NCBI GenBank assembly: GCA_020444175.1
Contig: JAHLLM010000004.1
Location: 122,588-186,587, forward strand
DNA length: 64,000 nucleotides
Origin: Desulfobulbaceae bacterium
GTDB lineage: Bacteria > Desulfobacterota > Desulfobulbia > Desulfobulbales > SURF-16
Direction of reading: 5' to 3'
Positions 55,230 through 64,000 of the stretch are shown here, piece after piece. The first letter of the stretch is position 1, and each line of letters begins with the position of its first letter. The translations under genes were made by a program, and so were the position numbers. A model generated the notes under the pieces. That model ran no database searches and was not told the DNA's origin. It saw only the letters and a list, made by a program, of their open reading frames with translations.

Positions 55230-56423
55230 TTAGAAATAGAAAATCGCTTCAATCTTGATGAAATCGTCATTTTGAAGGGCAAAAAACGGGTCTTTTTCTG
55301 GCATTTTCTGGAAGAATACGGCGTTTATCTTAAGCTTTATCCTTTCACCGAAACGCCGACTTCCTTCCAGGGAAAACAGCATTGAGGAGGAGTTGATATC
55401 TCGGGCAAGTCCAGCGAGCAGCTCAGAACCGTCAACATCATTCAGCGTCCACCTGAGACCTGACATCATGTCATTGTCATAGGGTGTCTGCAGTTCTCCA
55501 TCGCGGCCATCAGATATGTATTCCCCAAGAAGTCCAAGATCCGTCGAAGAACCAAAAATATTGTAGAAAGTATATTCAAAGCCGAATGTTGCAGCTGAAA
55601 AATCATGTCCCTGGCCGTGCCGATAGAGGGCTTCTCCTTTCCAGAGCCAGTTTCCGGCCACAAGTTGCAGATCAAGCCCTGTCTGCTTTATCTGGGGATA
55701 AAAGGGAGAGAGTACATCATCCCCGGATGAATTGGTTTTCTTCAAGAGTGTTGGTTCCCGCGTTGTGCCGATAAACTGGGAAAGACCAAAATCAAGATCT
55801 CCAATTGTCTGACTGTAGCGCAGGGCAAAATCCGTATGGTACTCCGCGGCTCCGCTCTCATAAACAGCCTTGTCGGTATCAACGATAAGGGGAAAGCGCA
55901 GCCGCCCCTTACGGCCGGGAAAGGTGCGTTCACGGAAAAAGGGAAGGATAAATCCATCCAAAACTCCCCAAACACGGCTCAGGGAAAGATGGAGCATGGG
56001 CTGGCCCAGTTTTTCCTCTCCGTTGATGTCCTCAACAAGATCAGTTTGATTGATAATGTCGATAAGGTGCACAAACTCCGTTGCTCCCCAGAATACCTTT
56101 GAGATGCCAATTTTCATTTCCCAGTCATCGGCAAGATGGAGGTAATTGAGCTCCCTGAGATCAGCGTGCGTTCTCTGGGAGTCGTATCGGTCAAGTCTGA
56201 TAAAGGGGGCGGCCGTGAAACTCGATCCTGTGGCGAATTCTTGATAATACTCGCAGTTCAGGGCAATGGATGCGTCATGGTCATTCTGGCCGGCATATTG
56301 GGCTCCGTGAAAAAAAAGGCTGCCTTCCAGGCTGACTGAACCTGTCAGTTCAGATGCGGCTGCACTCTGAGCTGACAAGGCGAATACAAAAAATGCGAAA
56401 AGGTACTTTGACGTAAGGGTCAT
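55230..56423 (-). CDS. Outer-membrane beta-barrel protein (DUF1302-like) of the RND/LolA operon
   Basis: 397 aa with signal peptide MTLTSKYLFAFFVFALSAQSAAA, alternating amphipathic beta strands throughout, and a C-terminal aromatic (IEAIFYF) typical of outer-membrane barrels. The start overlaps the upstream gene by ATGA. Barrels of this kind are often found with a LolA-like protein and an MMPL/RND exporter, and the set probably moves a lipid or hydrophobic molecule across the envelope. The cargo is unknown. Confidence 0.82.
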   Translation of the reverse strand: MTLTSKYLFAFFVFALSAQSAAASELTGSVSLEGSLFFHGAQYAGQNDHDASIALNCEYYQEFATGSSFTAAPFIRLDRYDSQRTHADLRELNYLHLADDWEMKIGISKVFWGATEFVHLIDIINQTDLVEDINGEEKLGQPMLHLSLSRVWGVLDGFILPFFRERTFPGRKGRLRFPLIVDTDKAVYESGAAEYHTDFALRYSQTIGDLDFGLSQFIGTTREPTLLKKTNSSGDDVLSPFYPQIKQTGLDLQLVAGNWLWKGEALYRHGQGHDFSAATFGFEYTFYNIFGSSTDLGLLGEYISDGRDGELQTPYDNDMMSGLRWTLNDVDGSELLAGLARDINSSSMLFSLEGSRRFGERIKLKINAVFFQKMPEKDPFFALQNDDFIKIEAIFYF

Positions 56424-57205
56424 TTAGCTCGTTTTAAGCTGTTTTTGTTAAAGTCATTTTCCGACAAACCAGTACGGAAGGTAAAATTCGACCATATCAG
56501 GTCGGTCTCTTTGCCATTCTGGTGATTAGCCATCTTCATGGTGTGTGCTCGCCAGATTGTTTGAATGTAGAGTTTATAGTCAGTCAGGGTCAGTGTTTTG
56601 AGCAGTCTGTTTTTCTTGTCATAATACTCTTCCTTCCATGTCCTGTATTCTTTTCTGTCCAACCATGAGATAATACGGCTGTAGCCTGAATTTTTTTTGT
56701 CATTCGGGGAGAGTTCAATCACAAAGCATTGCATATTATTGAGATTTTCTTCACCCATATATTTGTAGGTGTATTTCTCGATCTCCCGGCTGCCGAGATC
56801 CTCATAGGAAAATTCACTTCCCATGAATGCTCCTGATTTGTTTCGAGAACTGATGCGTTTGACTCTTTTTAATGCCGGCAAGTACAACCATTGGTCATCA
56901 TCTTCTGTCTTATGGGCATGGGTCAGCAGTGCCGTGCCCTTGATGTCCCTGGGAGTATTAAAAAGGGTGAGGCTCAGATCTCCGTCATCAGCGGTTTCCA
57001 TACCACTGACCTCTATCTGTCGATGGCTCTCCCGGCCCTTTCTGTTGCGCAGTATCATCTGCATCTGTGCTGTGAAATCACCATAGCCTGAGGCGCGTCT
57101 GTCTGCTTCAACAGCAATTTCCAAGCCTCTGTCCGCAGCGTTGTCCGCAAAGCAACTGATGCATGAAAGCACTATGTTTACAATGATGAGCAGAAAGATT
57201 TTCAT
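56420..57205 (-). CDS. LolA-like outer-membrane lipoprotein-sorting family protein
   Basis: 261 aa from ATG 57205, which has GGAGGT just upstream. The track's start at 57310 lies inside the RND gene and would bury the signal peptide. Signal: MKIFLLIIVNIVLSCISCFA. The mature part has the half-barrel pattern of LolA-related proteins (TAQMQMILRNRKGRESHRQIEV, DDQWLYLPALKRVKRISSRNKSGAFMGSEFSYEDL). It probably shuttles a hydrophobic cargo between the RND exporter and the barrel. Confidence 0.87.
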   Translation of the reverse strand: MKIFLLIIVNIVLSCISCFADNAADRGLEIAVEADRRASGYGDFTAQMQMILRNRKGRESHRQIEVSGMETADDGDLSLTLFNTPRDIKGTALLTHAHKTEDDDQWLYLPALKRVKRISSRNKSGAFMGSEFSYEDLGSREIEKYTYKYMGEENLNNMQCFVIELSPNDKKNSGYSRIISWLDRKEYRTWKEEYYDKKNRLLKTLTLTDYKLYIQTIWRAHTMKMANHQNGKETDLIWSNFTFRTGLSENDFNKNSLKRAK

Positions 57206-57242
57206 GTGTGACCTCCGAAAAAATCTATGAACAGAATTTCCA

Positions 57243-59612
57243 TCATGTTGATGTCTGTTTTTTCTTATAAACAAGAGACAAAATTGCCGGCGCCAGAAAA
57301 AAATCAGCAATAAGTGCTACCAGAATTGTTGATGCAATAAGAAAGCCTGAATTTTTATTTATTGTCAACTCGGCAAGCAGATCGCAAAGAAATCCACCGG
57401 CCAGAACAAACGAAGTCACCAGCATTGCCCGTCCCACGGTATGCAAAGTTGTCTTCGTCGCCTGGAGCGGATCGCCGGATTCATCGTAATATCTGCCGAA
57501 ATTATGCAGGAAATGGATGGTGTCATCGACCACGAGGCCTATGGTAATGCTGCCGACGAGTATGGTCCCAAAGTCCAGCGGAATGCCGCACCAGCCCATG
57601 AGGCCCATGGTCATAAAAATGGGAAAGAGATTGGGAATCATGCTGAGAAGTCCCATGCGCAATTTGCCAAGCATAATGACCATGAGTACGGAGATGAGCA
57701 GGAGGGCGATGGTGTAACTGCGTGACATGGTAGTCATGACATTATTGAGAATTTCGACAAAGAGTGCGTTGACGCCGGTGGTTTTAATCCGGCAATGAGG
57801 GAAGTGGGCAGCCAGGTCTTTCTGGACATATGCAACCATTTTTTTATAACGCGAGGTGTCTCGATAGGGGACATGCATGGTAAAGCGAGTCTTGCTGAAC
57901 TGCTGGTCCACCAGTTTTTCCAGATCATCGGAACCGCTTAACTGAAAAAGAAAAAGCTCCTGGGCAATGAGCTCCCGGTTGTCCGGAAGGACGTAAAAAT
58001 TCTGATCATTACCATGCAGGGCGCGATTTGTCTCCTTGAGCACTGTTGTCAGTCCCAGCACCTTGCCGACGAATAAATCTTCTGTATCGTAATTGCCGAA
58101 TTTTACGATCGACGCTTCAAGGGCGTTGATAAAATCCGGGTCATACAAACCGTCTACTTTGCCGGTGTCAATGACCACATCAAAAGAAACGGTTCCCCGC
58201 ATTTCCCGGTCAATCTTTTCGGTGGCAAGTCGAATGTGTGAGTCACTGGGAAACCATTTTAAGGCGTTGTGTTCAAAACGCAATTTGGCTGCACCGCTTA
58301 TGGCAACGATGAGCAAAAGTAAAAAAACTCCTATTACCAGAACCTGTTTTTTACAGGTAAACTCGGCAATTGCATCAAAGATTTTATCAGCAAACTGCTC
58401 TCTCTTCTTATGGTTAATTTTCTTTTTAACCGGGAAAACAGCAAGCAGGGCAGGCAGCAGGAAAATCGTGTAAAAGAGGGCGAGAAGGACTCCCACAGGA
58501 GTGACTATGCCCAAATCGGCAATCGGTGCGATCTCTGCGGCTGTAAAAGAGATCAGTCCGCCTGCCGTGGTGATCGATGTCATCAGTATTGCCAGGCCGG
58601 AGTGCTGCATGGCTGCGGTAATTGCCTTTTTACGATCGCCGCAATTCTGAAAAGAGGGATAAAACAGTGCCAGGATGTGGACTGCATCGCTTATGCTGAC
58701 CACCAGCATGAAGGAGGGAAGAATGGTCGTGATGTTCGTCATGGGAATACCTAATACGGCCATGACTCCGAGGGACGATAAAAGGGCGAGAGTAAAAATC
58801 AGCACAGGATAAACCACGCCGGTTATTCTTCGAAACAGCAGCCCCAGAAAGATGATGACCATCAGAAAAATCATGGGGATGATGATGGCCAGGTCCTTTT
58901 CAATGGTGAGGTTGAGATATTCAATGACCACCGGCATGCCGGACATCAGTATGGTGAAATTTTCCGTGTTGTACCGAGCTACGAGCTGGTCAATGGCGGC
59001 AACCATTTCCCGGTTCTGCTTGTTTGTCATGGGCTGGCAGGTTCCTTCGTCAAGGAGCATCTCCTCCAGGTCGGGGTTGCATGCCAGGGGTTTGATGACA
59101 ATGGCAGTCATGGTGTCATCTTCATTCAATATATAATTCCGATACAGACTGTTTGCATCGGCCCGTTTCTTTAATGTGTCAAGATCGGCCTGGTTTTCCG
59201 GCCATTTCGTCAAAAAATCCTCGACAATCAGTTCGTCTCCCTCTCCCCTTGTATTTCTGATGTTTACAAGGCTTTTGATTTCATCGAGATAAGGGACATT
59301 TTGTTCAAGATCCTGATGCAGGTCGCGGAGCCTTTCTAAAAAATCGAGGTTAAATATCTCCGGGCCGCTTATGGCGATAACGATGAATTCGTCCTTGCCG
59401 AACTGGTTTCGAAATTCATTGTAGTCGATGAGGACTTTGTCGTCGGGTCGGAAAAAAGATTCATTGCTTGTGTCCATTGTCAATTTCGGAATCTGGGCAA
59501 CAAGCGGCAGGAAAATTGTCATTACAAGGGCTATTGCCCACCAGCGATGGCGGAACGACCAGTCGGCTATTCCCCCAAAAGCAATCTCACATCCTTTTTT
59601 CAAGGTATTCAT
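57243..59612 (-). CDS. RND/MMPL-superfamily exporter
   Basis: 789 aa from ATG 59612 (AAGGGAGA upstream; the track start 59675 is 21 codons earlier and passes through the inverted repeat). There are two halves, each with one helix, a large periplasmic loop and five further helices. First half: SSLGVMAVLGIPMTNITTILPSFMLVVSISDAVHILAL. Second half: MTMGLMGWCGIPLDFGTILVGSITIGLVVDDTIHFLHNF, carrying the acidic membrane residues of the proton relay. This is the hydrophobe-transporting RND type rather than a tripartite drug pump. Confidence 0.9.
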   Translation of the reverse strand: MNTLKKGCEIAFGGIADWSFRHRWWAIALVMTIFLPLVAQIPKLTMDTSNESFFRPDDKVLIDYNEFRNQFGKDEFIVIAISGPEIFNLDFLERLRDLHQDLEQNVPYLDEIKSLVNIRNTRGEGDELIVEDFLTKWPENQADLDTLKKRADANSLYRNYILNEDDTMTAIVIKPLACNPDLEEMLLDEGTCQPMTNKQNREMVAAIDQLVARYNTENFTILMSGMPVVIEYLNLTIEKDLAIIIPMIFLMVIIFLGLLFRRITGVVYPVLIFTLALLSSLGVMAVLGIPMTNITTILPSFMLVVSISDAVHILALFYPSFQNCGDRKKAITAAMQHSGLAILMTSITTAGGLISFTAAEIAPIADLGIVTPVGVLLALFYTIFLLPALLAVFPVKKKINHKKREQFADKIFDAIAEFTCKKQVLVIGVFLLLLIVAISGAAKLRFEHNALKWFPSDSHIRLATEKIDREMRGTVSFDVVIDTGKVDGLYDPDFINALEASIVKFGNYDTEDLFVGKVLGLTTVLKETNRALHGNDQNFYVLPDNRELIAQELFLFQLSGSDDLEKLVDQQFSKTRFTMHVPYRDTSRYKKMVAYVQKDLAAHFPHCRIKTTGVNALFVEILNNVMTTMSRSYTIALLLISVLMVIMLGKLRMGLLSMIPNLFPIFMTMGLMGWCGIPLDFGTILVGSITIGLVVDDTIHFLHNFGRYYDESGDPLQATKTTLHTVGRAMLVTSFVLAGGFLCDLLAELTINKNSGFLIASTILVALIADFFLAPAILSLVYKKKQTST

Positions 59613-59630
59613 GATATCTCCCTTTTGTGT

Positions 59631-59701
59631 TTTAAGTGACCGTGCCCATATTAATAGGCTGAGGGGGAAAGTCAAGCTTTAAGTGGGCGCGGTCATTTAA
59701 A
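59631..59701. promoter_or_regulatory. Inverted repeat upstream of the RND gene (putative TetR-type operator)
   Basis: 18-bp arms TTTAAGTGACCGTGCCCA and TGGGCGCGGTCATTTAAA match at 16 of 18 positions across a 35-nt spacer, starting 19 bp upstream of the RND start. The half-site TTAA-N-TGACC resembles the TTAATGTGACC halves of the palindrome before tetR. Confidence 0.5.
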
Positions 59702-59837
59702 GCGGTGCCCAGGAAAAGCAATCCTGGCAGCAACTGAGGCGACAGAAGCAGGCTGGGGAATTCTGAAATCAGACAGGTAACTGGGGTAAAAATAAGAGAC
59801 AGGCTGGCAGAAATGGAGCGCATGATCCGGGGTGGAG

Positions 59838-60068
59838 TTACTTCTTCGGCTCTGGAAAATGAAGATAATGATGCCGATTAGGACGATGGCGGTGCCATCC
59901 CTTTAAAACATGCTGGAACTGGCATTGGATCTCCTGGGGCAATTTGGACAGTGTGATATCCGGGGTGCCGAGCATTAAATCTATATAGCAGTCATCGCAA
60001 AGCATCATTCCCTTGAATTCATATGTCGATCCTTCCGCTACGTGATCCCCGCATTTACGGCAGTTCAT
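59838..60068 (-). CDS. Small zinc-ribbon protein
   Basis: 76 aa with two CxxC pairs (CRKC at the N-terminus and CDDC about 20 residues later), giving a LIM-like zinc-binding knuckle: MNCRKCGDHVAEGSTYEFKGMMLCDDCYIDLMLG. An AGGAG site precedes the ATG. It lies between the kinase-like gene and the RND gene. Function unknown. Confidence 0.75.
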   Translation of the reverse strand: MNCRKCGDHVAEGSTYEFKGMMLCDDCYIDLMLGTPDITLSKLPQEIQCQFQHVLKGWHRHRPNRHHYLHFPEPKK

Positions 60069-60098
60069 AGTTGGCTCCTGTGTTTTTTTTCACTCATG

Positions 60099-61445
60099 TC
60101 ATGAGTATTTTTGCATCTCGCCAAGATAGAGGGAGGAATAATCAAAACTGCATTTTAAACGGTACATCAATGCACGGTGGCCAAGCAGGGTTCTGTTGCT
60201 CCAGTTATAAAAAGGATCCAGTCTGGTGTAGCCTTTCCTGAAAGATTCTCTGAGGAGCTTAGCCCCATGCTCAACATATTCTTTGCCGGCAAAATCAAAG
60301 GGGCCTCTTGCCGTTATCGGGGCGATAATCCATTTCATCTGACGCAAAAACAGGTCAACCCACTCGGGGTCGAGAGCTTCAGGATGGCTATGCATGGCTA
60401 ATTTTGTCAGAAAATGCATCAGTTTTTCCTGGTCATCTTGAAACATGGCGGTTTCACCATCAATTTGCAGCTTCCAGCGTTCTTCATCAAATTGCCTGTA
60501 ACAGCCAAAATCTATAAACCCTAAGCGGCCGTCATCCATGAGGACATAATTGCCGGGGTGGAGATCTGCATAGACAGTTCGCAAGCTAAACCAGGAATGA
60601 ACAAGCGAATATGAAATCAGTTCACCAAAGTGATTACGCTTAGCAATTCCCGGCTTTTGGGCAAGAAAATTGTGCACGTGTTTTCCCGGCAGGTATTCCA
60701 TGGTCAGTATTCGCCTGGTGCAAAGTTCAGGATAATGGACAGGGACCACTATCTGGGTTCCAATAAACAATTTTCTATTTTTTTCCATGAAAGAAGCTTC
60801 TGATCGATAATCAACTTCTTTGAGAAAAACATTTCTTGCATCCTGAACATGTGCGTGCAGATATTGAAAATCCTTTTTGAAGCGCATGGATTGTAATAAA
60901 AGACTTAATGCTTTCATGTCAGCATTTATGGTTTCGGCAATACTGGGATATTGGATCTTGACCGCCACCTCTTTGCCGTTGCGCAATCTTGCCCGGTGAA
61001 CCTGGCCCAGGGAGGCCGCCGCAAAAGCTCTTTTGTCAAACCGGCTAAATATTTCTTCAGGCTCCTTGCCAAGTTCGTCAAGAAACACCTCCCGAATGAG
61101 TGAATAATGCATGGGAGGCGCTTCGAATTGCAGAGACTCGAAAACCTCGACAAGTTCATGGGGCAGAAGCTGCGGCATGTTGGCCAGCAGTTGTCCCATT
61201 TTCATAATGGCGCCGCGCAGATATCCCATGGTACCCAGAAGCTGCAGGGCTGATTTTAAATGAAAATGGTTTTGCAGCTCTTTTTTTCGGTCTTTTGAAA
61301 CAAACTGTTTTTGAGCAGCATAGGCAAAATAGCGGGCAGCGATTCTGGCCTGGCTGCTGCCCAGAGACCACATGCGCATAAAGGAGCTTACCGGTATCTT
61401 TTTGGTCTGTTCCGTGGTCAGTATGAACTGGGTATTTTCATTCAT
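60099..61445 (-). CDS. ABC1/AarF (UbiB-like) atypical kinase family protein
   Basis: 448 aa from ATG 61445, which overlaps the tetR stop by 8 bp (the track start is 16 codons earlier). UbiB/ADCK hallmarks: the KxGQ motif in RGAIMKMGQLLANMPQLLP, the Ala-rich loop FAAASLGQVHRARL replacing a glycine-rich loop, VAVKIQYP with the catalytic Lys, and YADLHPGNYVL...LGFIDFG. Such proteins are ATPases linked to quinone and lipid metabolism. Here the operon context points to envelope lipid handling, which is inference. Confidence 0.9.
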   Translation of the reverse strand: MNENTQFILTTEQTKKIPVSSFMRMWSLGSSQARIAARYFAYAAQKQFVSKDRKKELQNHFHLKSALQLLGTMGYLRGAIMKMGQLLANMPQLLPHELVEVFESLQFEAPPMHYSLIREVFLDELGKEPEEIFSRFDKRAFAAASLGQVHRARLRNGKEVAVKIQYPSIAETINADMKALSLLLQSMRFKKDFQYLHAHVQDARNVFLKEVDYRSEASFMEKNRKLFIGTQIVVPVHYPELCTRRILTMEYLPGKHVHNFLAQKPGIAKRNHFGELISYSLVHSWFSLRTVYADLHPGNYVLMDDGRLGFIDFGCYRQFDEERWKLQIDGETAMFQDDQEKLMHFLTKLAMHSHPEALDPEWVDLFLRQMKWIIAPITARGPFDFAGKEYVEHGAKLLRESFRKGYTRLDPFYNWSNRTLLGHRALMYRLKCSFDYSSLYLGEMQKYS

Positions 61446-62061
61446 TGCCGGCGGCTTCCCGCAATTGCAAATTGGCTGATATCGTATTGACAAAGGTCTG
61501 CATGGAATAGTCGATCATGGCCAGGGTCTCCACCTGATTTTCGGAGGTATCGTTGGACCAGAAGGCCAGAATACCGAGGTAAAGCGACCAGTAAAGGGTA
61601 ACCGGAATTGAGTTGGGCACCATCTCAAAACCATGTGCGTCCAGGATAGACGCAACAGTTTCCATGTGGGCCAGGCGGACCTCTTCGCCGGCAGGACAGA
61701 TGGATTTTTTTGAAAAGACGGACATGCCGCTCTCAAGAACCGGACCGATATAATCCCGATAAGGACGCAGGGCACGAAGTTCCGATGCCACGAGCAGAAA
61801 AAGCTCTTCAACAAGACTTTCCCGGCCCGATTTGCGGCGCAGATAGTTTTTCCGGCCTTTGTCCATGGCCTGGGCCACCAGCGTCATGGCCAGGGTTTCT
61901 TTGCTTTTAAAGTAATTAAACAAAGTCCCCTTGGCCATGCCACAGGACTCGGATATATCCCTGGTTGTTGTCTGCTCGTAGCCTTTTCGTGTAAAAAGCT
62001 TTTCTGCAACGCGCAGGATTTTTTTTCTGTTTTCCTTTTTTGCTTCCTGGGTAATACGCAT
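61438..62061 (-). CDS. TetR-family transcriptional regulator
   Basis: 207 aa from ATG 62061. The track's longer start at 62148 reads through the palindrome. The N-terminal HTH is textbook TetR (RKKILRVAEKLFTRKGYEQTTTRDISESCGMAKGTLFNYFKSKETL), and a helical ligand-binding domain follows. It is the first gene of the minus-strand group and probably represses it. The palindrome 13 bp upstream is the obvious operator. The ligand is unknown. Confidence 0.92.
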   Translation of the reverse strand: MRITQEAKKENRKKILRVAEKLFTRKGYEQTTTRDISESCGMAKGTLFNYFKSKETLAMTLVAQAMDKGRKNYLRRKSGRESLVEELFLLVASELRALRPYRDYIGPVLESGMSVFSKKSICPAGEEVRLAHMETVASILDAHGFEMVPNSIPVTLYWSLYLGILAFWSNDTSENQVETLAMIDYSMQTFVNTISANLQLREAAGNE

Positions 62062-62073
62062 GAGAGTGACCTG

Positions 62074-62101
62074 TGTTAATGTGACCTTGGTCACATTAAC
62101 A
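62074..62101. promoter_or_regulatory. Perfect 28-bp palindrome: TetR operator
   Basis: Arms TGTTAATGTGACC(T) and (A)GGTCACATTAACA are exactly symmetric. It sits 13 bp upstream of tetR, where a bound dimer would block the promoter. Confidence 0.85.
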
Positions 62102-62520
62102 TAATGCTGTCCACTGATAAAATCAAAAAAAATGTGAAAAAAAATCACTCACAAAATCAGGAATCACCTTACTCTTTTTTCCGCTTTATAGGACCGGATT
62201 CCGGGAATTGGGAATTTGTAATTTCCCATTATCTGAGCAACGTGCTGAAATTAAAGAAAAAGGTAGAAATGGTTTTTGGCTTTTTTTTTGCATGATACAC
62301 ATAAGGTCAAAACCTCCTCCTTGAATTGTGATACCCCTGTAAAAGGATTCCAGGATATCTTGAGCTCATTTTTTCTGACGTTTTCGGCTCTTTTTGGCGG
62401 GAACATTTAGTCTTCCAGGATCACTTCTGGTGTCACGTGGCTCCGGCCCGTGGAAATGAGCACTTCCTTTTTGATCCTTGAAAAAAGGAGGGTCTGTGTT
62501 CCTTTGTCCGGGAGAGCAAT
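62102..62520 (+). other. Divergent intergenic region between tetR and the beta-helix gene
   Basis: About 420 bp with no gene I can support. A hairpin TCCTTTTT...AAAAAAGGA lies at about 62465-62490, before the GGGAG ribosome-binding site of the next gene. Promoters for both directions should lie here. Confidence 0.45.
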
Positions 62521-64000
62521 ATGCGGCTAAAGAATTGGCCTGGTCTGCGTTTCATTTTTGTCATCCTCATTTTTTTCTTCTGTCTGGTCCGATCTGCCGA
62601 GGCGGACACTCCTGTTTTCGGACTGATAGAAACAGATACCGTTTTCAACCTTGCCAATAGTCCCTACCTTATCACCTCTACCATAACCGTTGCTGAAGGA
62701 GCCACCCTCACGGTGGAAGCCGGAGTCAGCGTGCTCTTTGACTCCGGCACCGGTCTGGTGATCAACGGCGTTCTTCTTTCCCAAGGCAGCGAAGAAAACC
62801 CCATCGTCTACACCCGATCAGGCCCTAATTCATGGACCGGGATCACTTTAAATGCCAGCGAGCTCTCCCGTCTGGATCATGTCGCAATCTCCCACGCCTC
62901 CACAGGTCTTTCCATTTCCAACTGTAATCCGGAACTGGGCAACCTGGAGTTCTTTAACAGCTCCAACGGTCTCTATCTCAACAACAGCTCTCCGGAAATT
63001 GACGATTTTCTCTTCCAGGACAACAGCAACGCCATCTATATGTCCAACAGTTCTCCCCACATCCACAACTGCCGTTTCCTTGACAATGCCAATGGAATCT
63101 GGGCAGACGGAATCTGTCTTTCCGAAATCGACAACAACTGGTTTTCCGGCTCGACCTCCCACGCCCTTTACTATAATGGCGGCATGCCCTCGAGCGTGGG
63201 AGAAATCAGCATCAGAAACAACGTTTTTACCGCCGGACAGAACGGCATCACTATCTCCTTCTCTTCGGACACACTGAAACGGACAGTGGCCTATAACACC
63301 TTCATGGGTAACAGCGGCTATGCCATTTCCCTCACCAGCCCCTGGACCGAGTACCTCAGCCCCACTGAAATCACGGCAAATATTGTCGTGGCTAACGAAC
63401 GAGGCATTATATCCGACAACAACCTGACCCTCTCCGGAGGTTATAACAATATCTATGGCAACAATACCTTCTATGAAAATTTCCAGGCTTATGCCACGGA
63501 TTTCAGCAGTCACCCACTTTTTGATTATGAAACCGCCTATGACTTTCGTCTGAAACCAGAATCCCCCTGCCGCACGGCCGGGCCGGACAGCGGTGAGATC
63601 GGCGCTTACGGCAACAACGGAAATCCAGAGGGAGTCAACACGGCCTGGCGGACCGAGATGACCTCCGAGGGAACCCTGCCCGGTAACGAACGGTGGAGCG
63701 GTACCGTGACTATCACCACCTCGGTTACCGTGCCCTCCGCCCATATGCTGTTCATCGAACCAGGCACGGAGCTGCTCATTGCCTCAGGGGCAACGATCAC
63801 CGGAAACGGCATTGTTATTGCCGAGGGTACGGAATCCTATCCCATTACCCTTACCCGCGCAAACGACAGCGGAGGCTGGGGGACCCTCTCTATCCAGGGT
63901 GCATTGGGCAACCTCTCCAGCCTCTCCAATTTGCACTTCTCCCATGCCTCCACAGGCCTTTCCATTTCCAACTGCAATCCGGAATTGAATGGCCTGGAGT
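62521..64000 (+). CDS. Secreted right-handed beta-helix protein (3' end outside window)
   Basis: The frame from ATG 62521 stays open to base 64000, at least 493 residues. It is absent from the ORF track because it has no stop in the window. GGGAG lies 6-8 bp upstream. Signal peptide: RFIFVILIFFFCLVRSAEA. The body is a pectate-lyase-like parallel beta-helix (NSSPEIDDFLFQDNSNAIYM, NSSPHIHNCRFLDNANGIW). A unit of about 1050 bp repeats: ISHASTGLSISNCNPELG near residue 125 returns as FSHASTGLSISNCNPELN near residue 474. A surface or carbohydrate-binding role is likely for such folds; the substrate is unknown. Confidence 0.9.
   Translation, partial: MRLKNWPGLRFIFVILIFFFCLVRSAEADTPVFGLIETDTVFNLANSPYLITSTITVAEGATLTVEAGVSVLFDSGTGLVINGVLLSQGSEENPIVYTRSGPNSWTGITLNASELSRLDHVAISHASTGLSISNCNPELGNLEFFNSSNGLYLNNSSPEIDDFLFQDNSNAIYMSNSSPHIHNCRFLDNANGIWADGICLSEIDNNWFSGSTSHALYYNGGMPSSVGEISIRNNVFTAGQNGITISFSSDTLKRTVAYNTFMGNSGYAISLTSPWTEYLSPTEITANIVVANERGIISDNNLTLSGGYNNIYGNNTFYENFQAYATDFSSHPLFDYETAYDFRLKPESPCRTAGPDSGEIGAYGNNGNPEGVNTAWRTEMTSEGTLPGNERWSGTVTITTSVTVPSAHMLFIEPGTELLIASGATITGNGIVIAEGTESYPITLTRANDSGGWGTLSIQGALGNLSSLSNLHFSHASTGLSISNCNPELNGLE

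Overview
The window reads as a Gram-negative, anaerobic, respiring bacterium, most likely a member of the Desulfobacterota (Desulfobulbales-like). That placement is inference from several features. There are secreted multihaem c-type cytochromes up to about 3,300 residues, sugar ABC and HME-RND systems with outer-membrane partners, a VPLPG-type C-terminal sorting signal, and mobile-element types common in that group. No rRNA, tRNA or CRISPR array was seen.

Layout. (1) 1-6020: the 3' part of a P-type cation ATPase, followed by a tightly overlapping carbohydrate ABC importer (ATPase, lipoprotein, two permeases). (2) 6450-31007: an extracytoplasmic cytochrome cluster. It holds a seven-haem cytochrome, an NHL/PKD secreted protein with a coiled-coil tail, a small TPR-like exported protein, and two paralogous giant proteins (2841 and 3298 aa). 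Each giant joins a 13-haem N-terminal module to long arrays of beta-helix, Calx-beta and PKD-like domains. The paralogues share a 479-bp tract with no mismatch, which points to gene conversion. (3) 31008-39160: a palindrome-rich spacer and an HME-RND metal-efflux operon (small Cys/His protein, lipoprotein, TolC-type channel, His-rich adaptor, RND pump) ending in a PII-like gene.

(4) 39332-54860 is accessory DNA. It has three toxin-antitoxin modules; one antitoxin is broken by a nonsense codon and by a 101-bp MITE whose removal restores the frame. It also has a Fic gene with a strong operator-like inverted repeat, an ISAzo13-like element inside a DUF1016 gene, and an ISXO2-type remnant. At 41847-44714 lies a complete diversity-generating retroelement (DGR): a secreted DUF1566 target with its variable repeat (VR), avd, the template repeat (TR) and a reverse transcriptase. 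All 16 VR/TR differences fall on TR adenines. The reverse transcriptase carries a C-terminal domain resembling the mismatch-recognition domain I of MutS, including its F-Y-E motif. This RT-MutS_I fusion is the most exciting system in the window. Directly downstream are a 1557-aa protein with three DUF1566 domains of the target's family and a caspase-like protein with a C-terminal sorting signal.

(5) 55230-62061 (minus strand): a TetR-led group comprising TetR, an ABC1/AarF kinase-like protein, a small zinc-ribbon protein, an RND/MMPL exporter, a LolA-like protein and an outer-membrane beta-barrel. A perfect 28-bp palindrome lies before tetR, and an inverted repeat with similar half-sites lies before the RND gene. 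(6) 62521 to the end: a secreted beta-helix protein that runs off the window and is therefore absent from the ORF track.
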